Assembly (NCBI GenBank): GCA_964511405.1 | Contig: CAZEFK010000040.1 | Coordinates: 1-40,034 of the forward strand | Origin: CAZEFK01 sp964511405 | GTDB lineage: Bacteria; Pseudomonadota; Alphaproteobacteria; Elsterales; Elsteraceae | Direction of reading: 5' to 3' | Length of the DNA stretch: 40,034 nucleotides | Shown here: piece after piece, positions 1 to 8,205 of the stretch | Position numbering within the stretch: position 1 is the first letter of the stretch | Layout: every line of letters starts with the position of its first letter | The notes under the pieces: model-generated | What the model was told of the DNA's origin: nothing | The model's database searches: none | Seen by the model: only the letters and a program-made list of their open reading frames with translations | Position numbers and translations under genes: made by a program

Positions 1-434
1 GCGACGGCACCAAGAAGATGAGCAAGTCGGACCCGTCGGACTACAGCCGGCTGGTCATGACCGACGACCGCGACACCATCGCGCTCAAGATCCGCAAGGC
101 CAAAACCGACCCCGAGCCGCTGCCCGCCGACGTCGACGGGCTGGACGGCCGGGCCGAGGCCGCCAACCTGGTCGGGATCTTCGCCGCCCTGTCCAGCCGC
201 AGCCGCGCCGACGTGCTGGGCGACTATGGCGGCAAGCCGTTCTCGGCGTTCAAGGCCGACCTGGCCGAGCTGGCCGTGACCGTGCTGGGCCCGATCGGCG
301 CCGAGATGAAGCGGCTGATGGCCGACCCCAGCCATGTCGACGGCGTGCTGATGCGCGGCGCCGAGCGGGCACGGGCCATCGCCGACCGCCATCTGCGCGA
401 GATCCAGGGCATCATCGGCCTGCTGCAGGAGTGA
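1..434 (+). CDS. trpS: Tryptophan-tRNA ligase, C-terminal part
   Basis: This is the 3' end of a class I aminoacyl-tRNA synthetase that charges tRNA-Trp with tryptophan in the cytoplasm. The reading frame is open from the first bases of the window (codons from base 3) and the start lies upstream. The first visible residues contain the KMSKS signature (coded from about base 18), the class I loop that contacts ATP. It is followed by the helical anticodon-binding C-terminus, with a segment starting KIRKAKTD that is typical of TrpRS. It ends at TGA 432-434. The next gene starts 138 bases on, with no clear hairpin between. Identification is firm; only the length is unknown because the gene is cut by the window edge. 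Confidence 0.95.
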   Translation, partial: DGTKKMSKSDPSDYSRLVMTDDRDTIALKIRKAKTDPEPLPADVDGLDGRAEAANLVGIFAALSSRSRADVLGDYGGKPFSAFKADLAELAVTVLGPIGAEMKRLMADPSHVDGVLMRGAERARAIADRHLREIQGIIGLLQE

Positions 435-572
435 GACGGGACCAGCCGCCGGGCAAGTCGGCACGCTATCTCGCCTAAACGCTTTCGCGCGGCCTGACGC
501 GGGCGTACGGTGCCAGACAAGGCCCGGTGCGCGAGCGCCAGGGCCGTGGTTGCGTTGTGACGTCGGCCGCCT

Positions 573-1493
573 ATGCAGATGTATTTGCCGATCGCCGGCA
601 TGTCGGTGAACGCCCTGGTGCTCCTGGGGCTGGGCACGGTGGTCGGATTCATGTCGGGGCTGTTCGGCGTCGGCGGCGGCTTCCTGATGACGCCGCTGCT
701 GATCTTCGCCGGGGTGCCGCCGGCGATCGCGGTCGGAACCCAGTCGAACCAACTGGTCGGCGCCTCGGTGTCCGGCGTGATCGGCTATTGGCGCAAGGGC
801 AGCGTCGACTTTGCCATGGGCATCCTGCTGCTGCTGGGCGGCCTGGTCGGGTCCGGCCTGGGGGTCTGGCTGTTCAACGTGCTGCAGCGGCTCGGCCAGA
901 TCGACTTGGTGATCTCGCTGTTCTACGTGTTCGTGCTGGGCGCGGTGGGCAGCCTGATGCTGGCGGAAAGCCTGCGCGCCATCATCCGCCAGCGCCGGCC
1001 GGGCGCCAAGCGGCGCCGGCTGCACCAGCACAACTGGCTGCACCGCCTGCCGTTCAAGATGCGCTTTCACCGCTCGCGCCTCTATATCAGCGCGCTGGCG
1101 CCGCTGATCATCGGTCTCGCGGGCGGCGTGATCGTCGCGATCATGGGCGTGGGCGGCGGCTTCTTCATGGTGCCGGCCATGATCTATGTGATCGGCATGC
1201 CGACCGCCATGGTCCCCGGCACGTCGCTGTTCCAGATCGTCTTCGTGACCGGCGCCGTGACCGTGATGCAGGCGGTGACCAACGGCACCGTCGACCTGAT
1301 GCTGGCGCTGCTGCTGCTGGTCGGCGGCACGCTCGGCGCCCAGTTCGGCACGCGCTTCGGCACCCGCTTGCGCGGCGAGCAGATGCGGGCCTTGCTGGCG
1401 GCCCTGGTGCTGGCGGTGTGCATCAAGCTGGCGGTCGACCTGGTGCTGCCGCCCGACGACCTGTACAGCCTGGCGCCGGTCCTGCGCTCGTGA
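573..1493 (+). CDS. TauE/SafE-family membrane anion transporter
   Basis: A 306-residue integral inner-membrane protein of the TauE/SafE (sulfite exporter-like) family, which moves organic or inorganic sulfur anions and related small anions. Two pseudo-symmetric halves are visible, each carrying a GVGGGF motif (residues 32-37 and 192-197) at the start of a hydrophobic hairpin. They are joined by a basic cytoplasmic loop at about residues 137-170. About eight hydrophobic segments can be counted. An in-frame ATG lies two codons downstream of the chosen start, so the exact start is uncertain by that much. Its TGA overlaps the GTG of the next gene (GTGA), implying translational coupling. The substrate cannot be read from sequence. 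Confidence 0.92.
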   Translation: MQMYLPIAGMSVNALVLLGLGTVVGFMSGLFGVGGGFLMTPLLIFAGVPPAIAVGTQSNQLVGASVSGVIGYWRKGSVDFAMGILLLLGGLVGSGLGVWLFNVLQRLGQIDLVISLFYVFVLGAVGSLMLAESLRAIIRQRRPGAKRRRLHQHNWLHRLPFKMRFHRSRLYISALAPLIIGLAGGVIVAIMGVGGGFFMVPAMIYVIGMPTAMVPGTSLFQIVFVTGAVTVMQAVTNGTVDLMLALLLLVGGTLGAQFGTRFGTRLRGEQMRALLAALVLAVCIKLAVDLVLPPDDLYSLAPVLRS

Positions 1494-2230
1494 CCGGCCG
1501 CACCGTCCCGATCCTGGCCCTGCTGCTCCTGGGATTGACCGCCGCACCCGCCTGGGGCCAGGCCCTGGTCGCCGACCTGACCAGCCACCTGATCGCGATC
1601 ACGACCGGCTTCGTCGGCACGGATGTGGTGCTGTTCGGCACTATCGAGGGCGACGGTGACGTCGTGGTCGTGGTGCGCGGGCCCGACAGTTCGGCCGTGG
1701 TCCGCCGCAAGGACCGGGTCGCCGGGATCTGGCTCAACCGGCGCCAGGTCACCTTCCAGCAGGTCCCCGGGTTCTACGCTCTGGCGTCGAGCGCGCCGAT
1801 CGCCGACATCGCGCCGCCCGAAACCCTGGAACGCCAGCATATCGGGGTCGATCACCTGGACCTGCGCCCGACCGAGCCGGTCGCCGCCGCCGAGCTGCCG
1901 GAGTTTCGCGCCGCGCTGATCCGCAACAAGGAGCGCGAGGGGCTGTTCCCGGCCCGCGTCGGGCCGGTCCATTTCATCGGGCCGCGGTTGTTCCGCGCGA
2001 CCTTGTTCTTCCCGTCGAACGTTCCGGTCGGCACCTACCAGGTCCAGGTCTATCTGGTGCGCAACGGCCAAGTCGCCGGCGCCCAGACCACGCCGCTCCT
2101 GGTCAGCAAGCTCGGGGTCAGCGCCTGGGTGGTGGAGCTGGCCTCGCGGTGGGCCTTGTCTTATGGGATGGGTTCGGTCTTGATTGCGGTGGCGGTGGGC
2201 TATTTGGCGAGCCAGATGCTGCGGCCATGA
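1490..2230 (+). CDS. TIGR02186-family membrane-anchored protein
   Basis: A 246-residue protein starting at GTG 1490, which overlaps the TauE-like stop codon. It has an N-terminal signal peptide (hydrophobic residues about 5-18, likely cleavage after an Ala-Trp-Gly region). A beta-rich extracytoplasmic domain follows, and a single C-terminal transmembrane helix (about residues 222-242) ends with a short basic tail. This architecture and its place directly after a TauE/SafE gene match the alphaproteobacterial TIGR02186 family, whose function is unknown. From the arrangement it is probably a periplasmic accessory of the neighbouring transporter; that is inference. Its TGA overlaps the next ATG, so three genes form one coupled unit. 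Confidence 0.85.
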   Translation: MTGRTVPILALLLLGLTAAPAWGQALVADLTSHLIAITTGFVGTDVVLFGTIEGDGDVVVVVRGPDSSAVVRRKDRVAGIWLNRRQVTFQQVPGFYALASSAPIADIAPPETLERQHIGVDHLDLRPTEPVAAAELPEFRAALIRNKEREGLFPARVGPVHFIGPRLFRATLFFPSNVPVGTYQVQVYLVRNGQVAGAQTTPLLVSKLGVSAWVVELASRWALSYGMGSVLIAVAVGYLASQMLRP

Positions 2231-2727
2231 CCGATCCGGGTGCCCTTGACGCCGGCGGCCGCCAAGCCAGCCGGACCTTTCTGCTGGTCGTCGACAGCAG
2301 CGCCGAGCTGCGCGCGGCCCTCCATTATGCTTGCCTGCGCGCCCGGCACACCAATGGGCGGGTGGCGCTGCTCCACGTCATGGAGCCGGTCGACAGCCAG
2401 CAATGGATGGCGGTCGAGGATCTGATGCGCGAGGAGCGACGGGCCGAGGCCGAAGCGGTGCTGCGCCGGACCGCCGAAGAGGTGTTCGAGTGGTCGGGCA
2501 CCTACGCCACCTTCCACCTGCGCGAAGGCAAGGTGCGCGACGAGCTGCTGGCCCTGATCGAGGAGGACAGCTCGATCTCGATCCTGGTCCTGGGTGCCGC
2601 CACCGGCACCGAGGGGCCGGGACCGCTGGTCACCCACCTGGCCGGCAAGCTGTCCGGGCGCCTGCGCATCCCCGTCGCCATCGTGCCCGGCATCCTGACC
2701 GACGAGCAGCTGGCGATGATCGCCTGA
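2227..2727 (+). CDS. Universal stress protein (UspA family)
   Basis: A 166-residue cytoplasmic UspA-fold protein. The strand beginning TFLLVVDSSAE (about residue 18), the central HVMEP strand, the LVLGA strand and the C-terminal strand ending PVAIVPG are the usual Usp core. The usual GxxGS phosphate-loop motif is not clean: the region reads LGAATGTEGPGPL. ATP binding is therefore uncertain. It starts at an ATG overlapping the stop of the upstream gene (ATGA). A longer in-frame start at 2149 would lie inside the upstream gene and is not needed. It meets the converging lipid A operon after only 8 bases. Usp genes near trpS are common in alphaproteobacteria. The role is presumably stress adaptation. 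Confidence 0.85.
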   Translation: MTDPGALDAGGRQASRTFLLVVDSSAELRAALHYACLRARHTNGRVALLHVMEPVDSQQWMAVEDLMREERRAEAEAVLRRTAEEVFEWSGTYATFHLREGKVRDELLALIEEDSSISILVLGAATGTEGPGPLVTHLAGKLSGRLRIPVAIVPGILTDEQLAMIA

Positions 2728-2735
2728 GCCGGCGC

Positions 2736-3608
2736 TCACTCCTTCCAGCGCCGGTGCAGCCATAGCCACTGGTCCGGCCGCCGGCGGATCCAGCGTTCCA
2801 GGACCTGGTTGACCCGGGCCATGCCGGCGACGATGTCGGCCTGGCGCTCGCCCGTGCGCGGCATCGGCAGCGGCGGCTCGACCACCAGGTGGAAGCGGGC
2901 GCCGCCGACGCGCTCCATCCACACCGGCAGCACCGGGCAGTCGAAGCGCAGCGCCAGCTGCGACAGCGTCGGCGCGGTCATCGCCGGCCGGCCGAAGAAC
3001 GGCACCTCGACCCCGGCATTGAGCTTCTGGTCGATCAGCAGCGCCAGATGCTCGCCGGCGGCGGCGGCGGCCACGGCGGCGCGCACCCCGGCCTGGCTTT
3101 TGGGGATCAGGCGGCCGGCATTGGGCCGCCGGGCATGGGCCAGGATCCGGCCGACCCACGGGTTGTTGGGCGCCCGGTAAATGTTGGTCAGCGGCATGCC
3201 GTGGCGGGTGGCCAGGATCGGCAGCAGCTCCCAGTTGGCGAAATGGCCCGAGAAGCAGACGCCGGTGCGGCCGTCGTCGCGCAGCGCGAACAGATGATCG
3301 AGCCCGTCGATCGCGACCCGGTGCTCGGCCAGGTAGGCCAGATGCGGATACTCGGCGAAGGTGCGGCCCAGATTCTCCCATACCCCGGCCAGGATGCGCC
3401 GGTGCTCGCGCTCGCCCAGCTCGGGCAGGGCGGCGCGCAAATTGGCCAAGCCGAGGCGCGACACCGGCAGCAGCGGCCCGATGGCCCGCGCGACCCGGCC
3501 GCCCAGCGTCGACGCCGCGTCGACCGGCAGCAGCCGGCACAGCCCGAACAGCACCAGCAGCAGCCCGGCCTCGAGCAGCTGCCGGATCGGCTTGAGGACC
3601 GGCTTCAC
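2736..3608 (-). CDS. lpxL: Lipid A biosynthesis lauroyl acyltransferase (LpxL/HtrB family)
   Basis: A 290-residue inner-membrane acyltransferase of the LpxL/LpxM family that adds a secondary acyl chain to the Kdo-lipid A precursor. It has an N-terminal membrane anchor (about residues 9-27) and the catalytic H-x4-E motif as HFANWE (H122, E127). An IYR-APNNP segment and a DQKLNAGVEVPFFG segment typical of the family follow. The start is GTG, overlapping the LpxK stop (GTGA), so it is the last, coupled gene of the msbA-DUF374-lpxK-lpxL run. The acyl donor length cannot be predicted. It could be a LpxM-like late acyltransferase, but no second paralogue is present in the window. Confidence 0.9.
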   Translation of the reverse strand: MKPVLKPIRQLLEAGLLLVLFGLCRLLPVDAASTLGGRVARAIGPLLPVSRLGLANLRAALPELGEREHRRILAGVWENLGRTFAEYPHLAYLAEHRVAIDGLDHLFALRDDGRTGVCFSGHFANWELLPILATRHGMPLTNIYRAPNNPWVGRILAHARRPNAGRLIPKSQAGVRAAVAAAAAGEHLALLIDQKLNAGVEVPFFGRPAMTAPTLSQLALRFDCPVLPVWMERVGGARFHLVVEPPLPMPRTGERQADIVAGMARVNQVLERWIRRRPDQWLWLHRRWKE

Positions 3609-4531
3609 GGCAGCAGCACCCGCACCGCCTCCGGGTCGGCGAAGCGCAGCCGGATCTCCGCGACCGCGACATCGGCGGCCGGCGGCAGCCGGACCCGGTC
3701 CTTGGCGGTGGTCACCAGTCGCGCGCCATGCCGCTCGGCCAGCGCCCGCAATCGCGCCAGGTCGGCCGGCCGATACCGATGGTGGTCGGCGAAGGCCACG
3801 GTCGCCGCCAGGCCGGCGCCGCGCGCCCGTAACGACGCGAAGAATTTCTCCGGCCGGCCGATCCCGGCGAACGCCACCAGCGGCCCGTCCGGCAGCGTCC
3901 CGACCGGCTCCAGCGTGGCCGGCAGGACCGGCAGCTCGGCGGCAGCGGCGACGCCGTGACGGTCGGGACCGATCAGGACCAGGGCCGACGCCCGCCGGAA
4001 GCCCGGGCCGGGGCGCTCGCGCAGCGGCCCGGCCGGGATCAGCCGGCCGTTGCCGTGGCCGGCCTCGCCGTCGACCACCAGCAGGCTCGCATCCTTGGCC
4101 AGCGACGGGTTCTGGAAGCCGTCATCCATGACGATCAGGTCGGCCCGCTCGACCGCCAGCCTGGCCCCGGCCGGCCGGTCGCGCGCGACCACCGTGGGCG
4201 CCGCGGCGGCCAGCAGCAGCGCTTCGTCGCCCACGGCCCCGGCATCATGGCGCAGCGGATCGACCCACAGCGGTCCGGGCTCGCGGCCGCCATAGCCGCG
4301 GGTCAGGAACGCGACCCGACGGGGCGCCAGCAGGGCCGCCAACGCCAGCGCGGTCGGAGTCTTGCCGGCGCCGCCGGCGGTCAGGTTGCCGACGCACAGC
4401 ACCGGAACCGGCGCCCGCCAGGGCACCGTCCGCCGGCGCCGTCGCTCGCCGACGGCGGCGACGGCGGCGCCGACGGGTGCCAACAGCCAGGCGGCGAGGC
4501 CGTCGGTCCGCCAGAAGTCAGGCGCGCGCAT
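3605..4531 (-). CDS. lpxK: Tetraacyldisaccharide 4'-kinase
   Basis: A 308-residue membrane-associated kinase that phosphorylates the 4' position of the lipid A disaccharide to make lipid IVA. The start ATG (M-R-A-P-D-F-W) is chosen because family members begin with a short P-x-F-W segment; the open frame upstream only reads through the neighbouring gene. The Walker A loop is GGAGKTP at residues 53-59, followed by the LTRGYGG strand and the MDDGFQNPSLAKD motif (a DDGFQ catalytic region diagnostic of LpxK). It overlaps DUF374 by 14 bases upstream and lpxL by 4 bases downstream, as expected for a coupled lipid A operon. Confidence 0.95.
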   Translation of the reverse strand: MRAPDFWRTDGLAAWLLAPVGAAVAAVGERRRRRTVPWRAPVPVLCVGNLTAGGAGKTPTALALAALLAPRRVAFLTRGYGGREPGPLWVDPLRHDAGAVGDEALLLAAAAPTVVARDRPAGARLAVERADLIVMDDGFQNPSLAKDASLLVVDGEAGHGNGRLIPAGPLRERPGPGFRRASALVLIGPDRHGVAAAAELPVLPATLEPVGTLPDGPLVAFAGIGRPEKFFASLRARGAGLAATVAFADHHRYRPADLARLRALAERHGARLVTTAKDRVRLPPAADVAVAEIRLRFADPEAVRVLLP

Positions 4532-5225
4532 GGGGGTCGGCCGATAGGGGCGCTGGCTCCGTGGGCACCAGGCCGACCCGGCGGTCGGCCTCGGCGGTCG
4601 CCCGGTTGAGCGCGTCCTCGATGGCCTGGCGCAGAGGCTCGACGCCGTCATAGGCGGCCGGGTCGAGCGGCGGCCCGATCACATAGGCGCCGCGGCTGCC
4701 AGGCAGCGCCAGCTGGAAGCGGTCCCAGCTGCGCTGGGTGCGGTGCCAGCGCACGGCGCAGGCGGCAGGCACCACCGGCGCGCCGGTCAGCCGGGCCGCG
4801 GCCGCGATCCCCGACTGGGCGCGCATGCGCGGCCCGCGCGGCCCGTCGGGCGTGATGCCGACCGAGCGGCCCTGTTCCAGGGCGCGACGGATCAGGCGCA
4901 GCGCCGCGCCGCCGCCGCGCCGGGTCGAACCGTCGATGGTGCCGACGCCGAACCAGCGCATCGCCCGGCTGATCAGGCGGCCGTCGCGGTGGCGCGAGAT
5001 CAGGATGTCGATCGGCCGCCCCGCCGGCCACAGGAACGGCATCATCATGATGCGGCCGTGCCAGAAGGCGCCGATCAAGGGCTGTCCGGCCAGGCGCTCC
5101 AGATGCTCGGCGCCCACCACGTCCCAGCGGGTGGTTCGGTAGACCAGCCGCAGGTAAGCGGCGATGGCCGCGGCGGCCGCGGCCTGGACCGGCCCGGCCT
5201 GGATCACCCGCTTGCGCCAGCTCAC
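4518..5225 (-). CDS. DUF374 lysophospholipid acyltransferase-like protein
   Basis: A 235-residue protein of the DUF374 family, related to the PlsC/LPLAT acyltransferases and habitually encoded inside alphaproteobacterial lipid A/Kdo operons. It has an N-terminal hydrophobic segment (about residues 11-28), a WHGR segment with H56 in the acyltransferase-like active site, GSTRRGG at 99-105 and TPDGPRGPR at 125-133, all hallmarks of DUF374. The substrate is not established; an acyltransfer to a lipid A or lysolipid intermediate is the natural inference. It starts at GTG, overlapping the msbA stop (GTGA), and overlaps lpxK by 14 bases. Kdo transferase (waaA), often found between these genes in relatives, is absent here. 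Confidence 0.88.
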   Translation of the reverse strand: MSWRKRVIQAGPVQAAAAAAIAAYLRLVYRTTRWDVVGAEHLERLAGQPLIGAFWHGRIMMMPFLWPAGRPIDILISRHRDGRLISRAMRWFGVGTIDGSTRRGGGAALRLIRRALEQGRSVGITPDGPRGPRMRAQSGIAAAARLTGAPVVPAACAVRWHRTQRSWDRFQLALPGSRGAYVIGPPLDPAAYDGVEPLRQAIEDALNRATAEADRRVGLVPTEPAPLSADPHARA

Positions 5226-7036
5226 GCGTCGACGGCGGCCGGCGCAGGGCGCGCGTCGCCCGCCTCTTCCTGGTCGGAGAACTGCAGGCGGTAGAGGCGG
5301 GCATAGGCGCCGCCGCGCGCCAGCAGCTCGGCGTGGCTGCCCTGCTCGATCACGCGGCCCTGGTCCATGACATAGATGATGTCGGCGTCGATCACGGTCG
5401 ACAGGCGATGGGCGATGACCAGCACCGTGCGGCCGGCCATGAGGCGGCGCAGGGCCGACTGGATCAGCCGCTCGGACTCGCTGTCGAGCGCCGAGGTCGC
5501 CTCGTCCAGCAGCAGGATCGGCGCATCCTTGAGCATCGCCCGGGCGATCGCCAGGCGCTGGCGCTGACCGCCCGACAGCTTGACCCCCAGCTCGCCGACC
5601 AGGGTGTCGTAGCCCTCGGGCAAGCCCAGGATGAAGTCGTGCGCCGCCGCGGCCTGGGCCGCGGCCACGATCTCGTCGAAGCTGGCGCCGGGGCGGCCAT
5701 AGGCGATGTTGGCGCGCACGGTGTCGTCGAAGAGGCTGACCTCCTGGCTGACCAGCCCGATCGCGCCGCGCAGGCTGTTGAAGGTGACGTCGCGCACGTC
5801 CTGACCGTCGATCCGGACGGCGCCGGCCTCGACGTCGTAGAAGCGCGGGATCAGGTTCAGGACCGTCGACTTGCCGGCGCCGCTGGCGCCGACCAGCGCC
5901 GCCGTGCGCCCGGCCGGCACCGTCAGGCTGATGTCGTTGAGCGCGGCGCGGCCAGGCAGGTAGCCGAACGAGACGCGGTCGAAGACCACCTCGCCCGCCC
6001 CGACCGCCAGCGGCCGCGCCTCCGGCGCCTGCGTGATGGTGGGCGCGAGGTCGAGCGCCGCGAACACCCGCTGCGCCGCCGCCAGGCCTTCCTGGAGGCT
6101 GGAGTTGAGGTTGGCCATGCGCTTGACCGGCTCGTAGGCGAGCAACAGGGCCGTGATGAACGAGAAGAAGGTGCCGGTGGTGCGCACGCCCTCGATCACC
6201 TGGGTCCCGCCATAGACGATCACCAGCACGATCGCCACGCCGCCCAGCGACTCCATGATCGGGTGGCTGGCCGCCCGCACCTTGCCGGCACGGTGGTTGA
6301 GCTTGAACAGCCGCTCGATCAGCACATGGGCCCGGTCGCTCTCATAGGCCTCCATGGCATAGGCCTTGACGTGCCGGGCGCCCTGGAAGACCTGGTCCAG
6401 CAGGGTCGCGAACTGGCCGAGCTCGGCCTGGGTGTTCGACGACACCCGGCGCATGCGCCGGCCGAGCTTGTTGATCGGCAGGATCGCCGCCGGAAAGGCC
6501 ACGAACGAGATCAGCGCCAGCCGCCAGTCCTGGTAGAACATGACGCCGATCAGCGAGACCAGCGTCAGGAAATCCTTGCCGATGCCGGTCAGCGTGTTCG
6601 ACACCGCCGAGCGCAACAGGCTGGCGTCGTTGGTGAAGCGCGAGATCAGGACGCCGGTCTGGGCATTGTTGAAGAACGCCAGGTCGGCGTGGATGACATG
6701 ATCGAACATGCGCTTCTGCAGGTCGGCCACGATGCGCTGGCCGACCCGGTTCATCACCACCGCCTGGCCGTAGGAGGCGAAGCCCTTGATCAGGAAGGTC
6801 GCCATGACTGCGACGGCGATCTCGACCAGCGCCGTCGAGTTGCGCTGGGTGAACACGTCATCCAGCACTGGCTCGGTCAGCTTGGCGTAGATCGCCGTGC
6901 AGCCAGCCACCACCATCATGAGCAGCAGCGCCACCGCCAGCCGGCCGACATGGCGATGGACATGCTCGACCAGCAGGCGGCGGACCAAGACGACCGTCGA
7001 CAGGTCGGCCTGATCGGTGACGGCGGGGTTGGCCAA
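5222..7036 (-). CDS. msbA: MsbA-type lipid A/lipid exporting ABC transporter
   Basis: A 604-residue half-size ABC exporter with a fused transmembrane domain (about residues 30-320, six hydrophobic helices) and nucleotide-binding domain (about 345-590). The Walker A is GASGAGKST (383-391), Q-loop Q431, signature LSGGQ (487-491), Walker B ILLLDE (507-512) and H-loop H543, all intact. As the first gene of the DUF374-lpxK-lpxL run it is most likely the lipid A/lipopolysaccharide core flippase of the inner membrane. The annotated start is TTG with no strong Shine-Dalgarno sequence, so the true start may differ by some codons. A perfect 10-bp-arm hairpin lies 85 bases upstream. Confidence 0.92.
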   Translation of the reverse strand: MANPAVTDQADLSTVVLVRRLLVEHVHRHVGRLAVALLLMMVVAGCTAIYAKLTEPVLDDVFTQRNSTALVEIAVAVMATFLIKGFASYGQAVVMNRVGQRIVADLQKRMFDHVIHADLAFFNNAQTGVLISRFTNDASLLRSAVSNTLTGIGKDFLTLVSLIGVMFYQDWRLALISFVAFPAAILPINKLGRRMRRVSSNTQAELGQFATLLDQVFQGARHVKAYAMEAYESDRAHVLIERLFKLNHRAGKVRAASHPIMESLGGVAIVLVIVYGGTQVIEGVRTTGTFFSFITALLLAYEPVKRMANLNSSLQEGLAAAQRVFAALDLAPTITQAPEARPLAVGAGEVVFDRVSFGYLPGRAALNDISLTVPAGRTAALVGASGAGKSTVLNLIPRFYDVEAGAVRIDGQDVRDVTFNSLRGAIGLVSQEVSLFDDTVRANIAYGRPGASFDEIVAAAQAAAAHDFILGLPEGYDTLVGELGVKLSGGQRQRLAIARAMLKDAPILLLDEATSALDSESERLIQSALRRLMAGRTVLVIAHRLSTVIDADIIYVMDQGRVIEQGSHAELLARGGAYARLYRLQFSDQEEAGDARPAPAAVDA

Positions 7037-7120
7037 GGGTGTCGGAATCCGCGGTGGTGGGCGAGCGGCCGGACAGTACCATGATCAGCCGCGCCGGCAA
7101 CCTGCGCCCGCTGGGCCCCA

Positions 7121-7143
7121 GGAAATGCGCGCTGCGCATTTCC
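7121..7143. repeat. Perfect inverted repeat (10-bp arms, 3-nt loop)
   Basis: GGAAATGCGC and its exact reverse complement GCGCATTTCC are separated by three bases, in the 140-base gap between the msbA-like start (7036) and the end of the upstream glycosyltransferase (7177). It lies 33 bases beyond that glycosyltransferase's stop on the minus strand. There is no T-run after it in either direction, so it is not a classical intrinsic terminator. It could be a Rho-independent-like attenuating hairpin, an RNA-processing site or a dyad operator for msbA. The rest of this gap shows nothing I recognise. Confidence 0.6.
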
Positions 7144-7176
7144 GTCCATGGTTGTGGCGGGGAACCCGCCGGGCCG

Positions 7177-8205
7177 CTACCGCGTGATCGGCGCCAAATT
7201 GCCCAGGAACTGCCGCGCCGAGGCCTCCCATGAGAAGTCCAGGGCGAAGGCCCGGCAGTCCTCGGGGGCGATGGTGAGCGCCTTGCGCACCGCGCTGCCC
7301 AGGTCCTCGTCCAGCGCGCCGACCGGCCGGCCGGGGGCGGCGCTGCCCAGCACGTCGCGCGGGCCGGTGACCGGGTAGGCCGCCACCGGTACGCCCGAGG
7401 CCAGCGCCTCCAGCACCACCAGCCCGAAGGTGTCGGTGCGGCTGGGGAACACGAACACGTCGCCCATGGCGTAGTGGCGGGCCAGGTCCTCGCCCTTCTT
7501 GGCGCCGACGAAATGGACGTGCGGATAGCGGCGCTTGAGCTCGGGCAGTTGCGGACCGTCGCCGACCACGACCTTGGAGCCCGGCAGATCGAGGTCCAGG
7601 AACGCCCCGATGTTCTTCTCGACGGCGACCCGGCCGACATAGAGCTGGATGGGCCGCGGCAGGTGCGCGAGCTCCGGCACCGGGTCGGCGCCGCGCGGGC
7701 GGAACAGCTCGGTGTCGACGCCCCGCGTCCACCGCGCCAGGTTGCCGAAGCCGTAGGCCGCCAGCTCGTCCTCGAGGCTCTGGGTCGCCACCATGACGCG
7801 CGCCGCCAAGCCATGGAAGCGGCGCAGGAAGGCGTAGCTCCAGGTTACCGGCACGCGCACGCGCGCATGGACATAGTCCGGGAACTTGGTGTGGAAGCTG
7901 GTGGTGAACGCCAGCCGCCGACGGCGGCAATAGGCGCGCGCCGCCATGCCCAGCGGCCCCTCGGTCGCGATGTGGATCGAATCCGCGTCGAACTGGTCCA
8001 ACAGACGCGCCACCCGCCGGGCCGGGAACAGCGCCAGGCGGATCTCGGGATAGCTCGGCAGCGGCATGGTGCGGAACCGGTCGGGCCCGATCACCAAAAG
8101 CTCATGGCCCTGAGCGGTCAGCGCCTTGGCGACCGTGTCGAGGGTGCGGACGACGCCGTTGATCTGGGGGAACCAGGCGTCCGAGACGATCGCGATGCGG
8201 GTCAA
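7177..8205 (-). CDS. GT4-family glycosyltransferase, probably acting on diacylglycerol (Agt-like)
   Basis: A 342-residue GT-B glycosyltransferase of family GT4. The N-terminal domain opens with RIAIVSDAWFPQINGVVRT, including the glycine-rich acceptor loop. The C-terminal donor domain has GRVAVEKNI (191-199, K197) and the donor-binding motif DTFGLVVLEALASG (D258 and E266 of the (D/E)-x7-E pair). The start is TTG 8205, overlapping the stop of the upstream phosphoesterase (TTGA), so the two proteins are coupled. In several alphaproteobacteria such a pair is PlcP plus Agt, where the transferase makes glucosyl- or glucuronosyl-diacylglycerol from lipid set free under phosphate limitation. That assignment is inference from context. 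A mannosyltransferase of the MgtA/PimB clade is the alternative. Confidence 0.88.
   Translation of the reverse strand: MTRIAIVSDAWFPQINGVVRTLDTVAKALTAQGHELLVIGPDRFRTMPLPSYPEIRLALFPARRVARLLDQFDADSIHIATEGPLGMAARAYCRRRRLAFTTSFHTKFPDYVHARVRVPVTWSYAFLRRFHGLAARVMVATQSLEDELAAYGFGNLARWTRGVDTELFRPRGADPVPELAHLPRPIQLYVGRVAVEKNIGAFLDLDLPGSKVVVGDGPQLPELKRRYPHVHFVGAKKGEDLARHYAMGDVFVFPSRTDTFGLVVLEALASGVPVAAYPVTGPRDVLGSAAPGRPVGALDEDLGSAVRKALTIAPEDCRAFALDFSWEASARQFLGNLAPITR

Noticed and set aside
435..572. Terminator or regulatory element after trpS
   Set aside because: The 138-base gap has GC-rich stretches but no convincing hairpin, T-run or promoter boxes.
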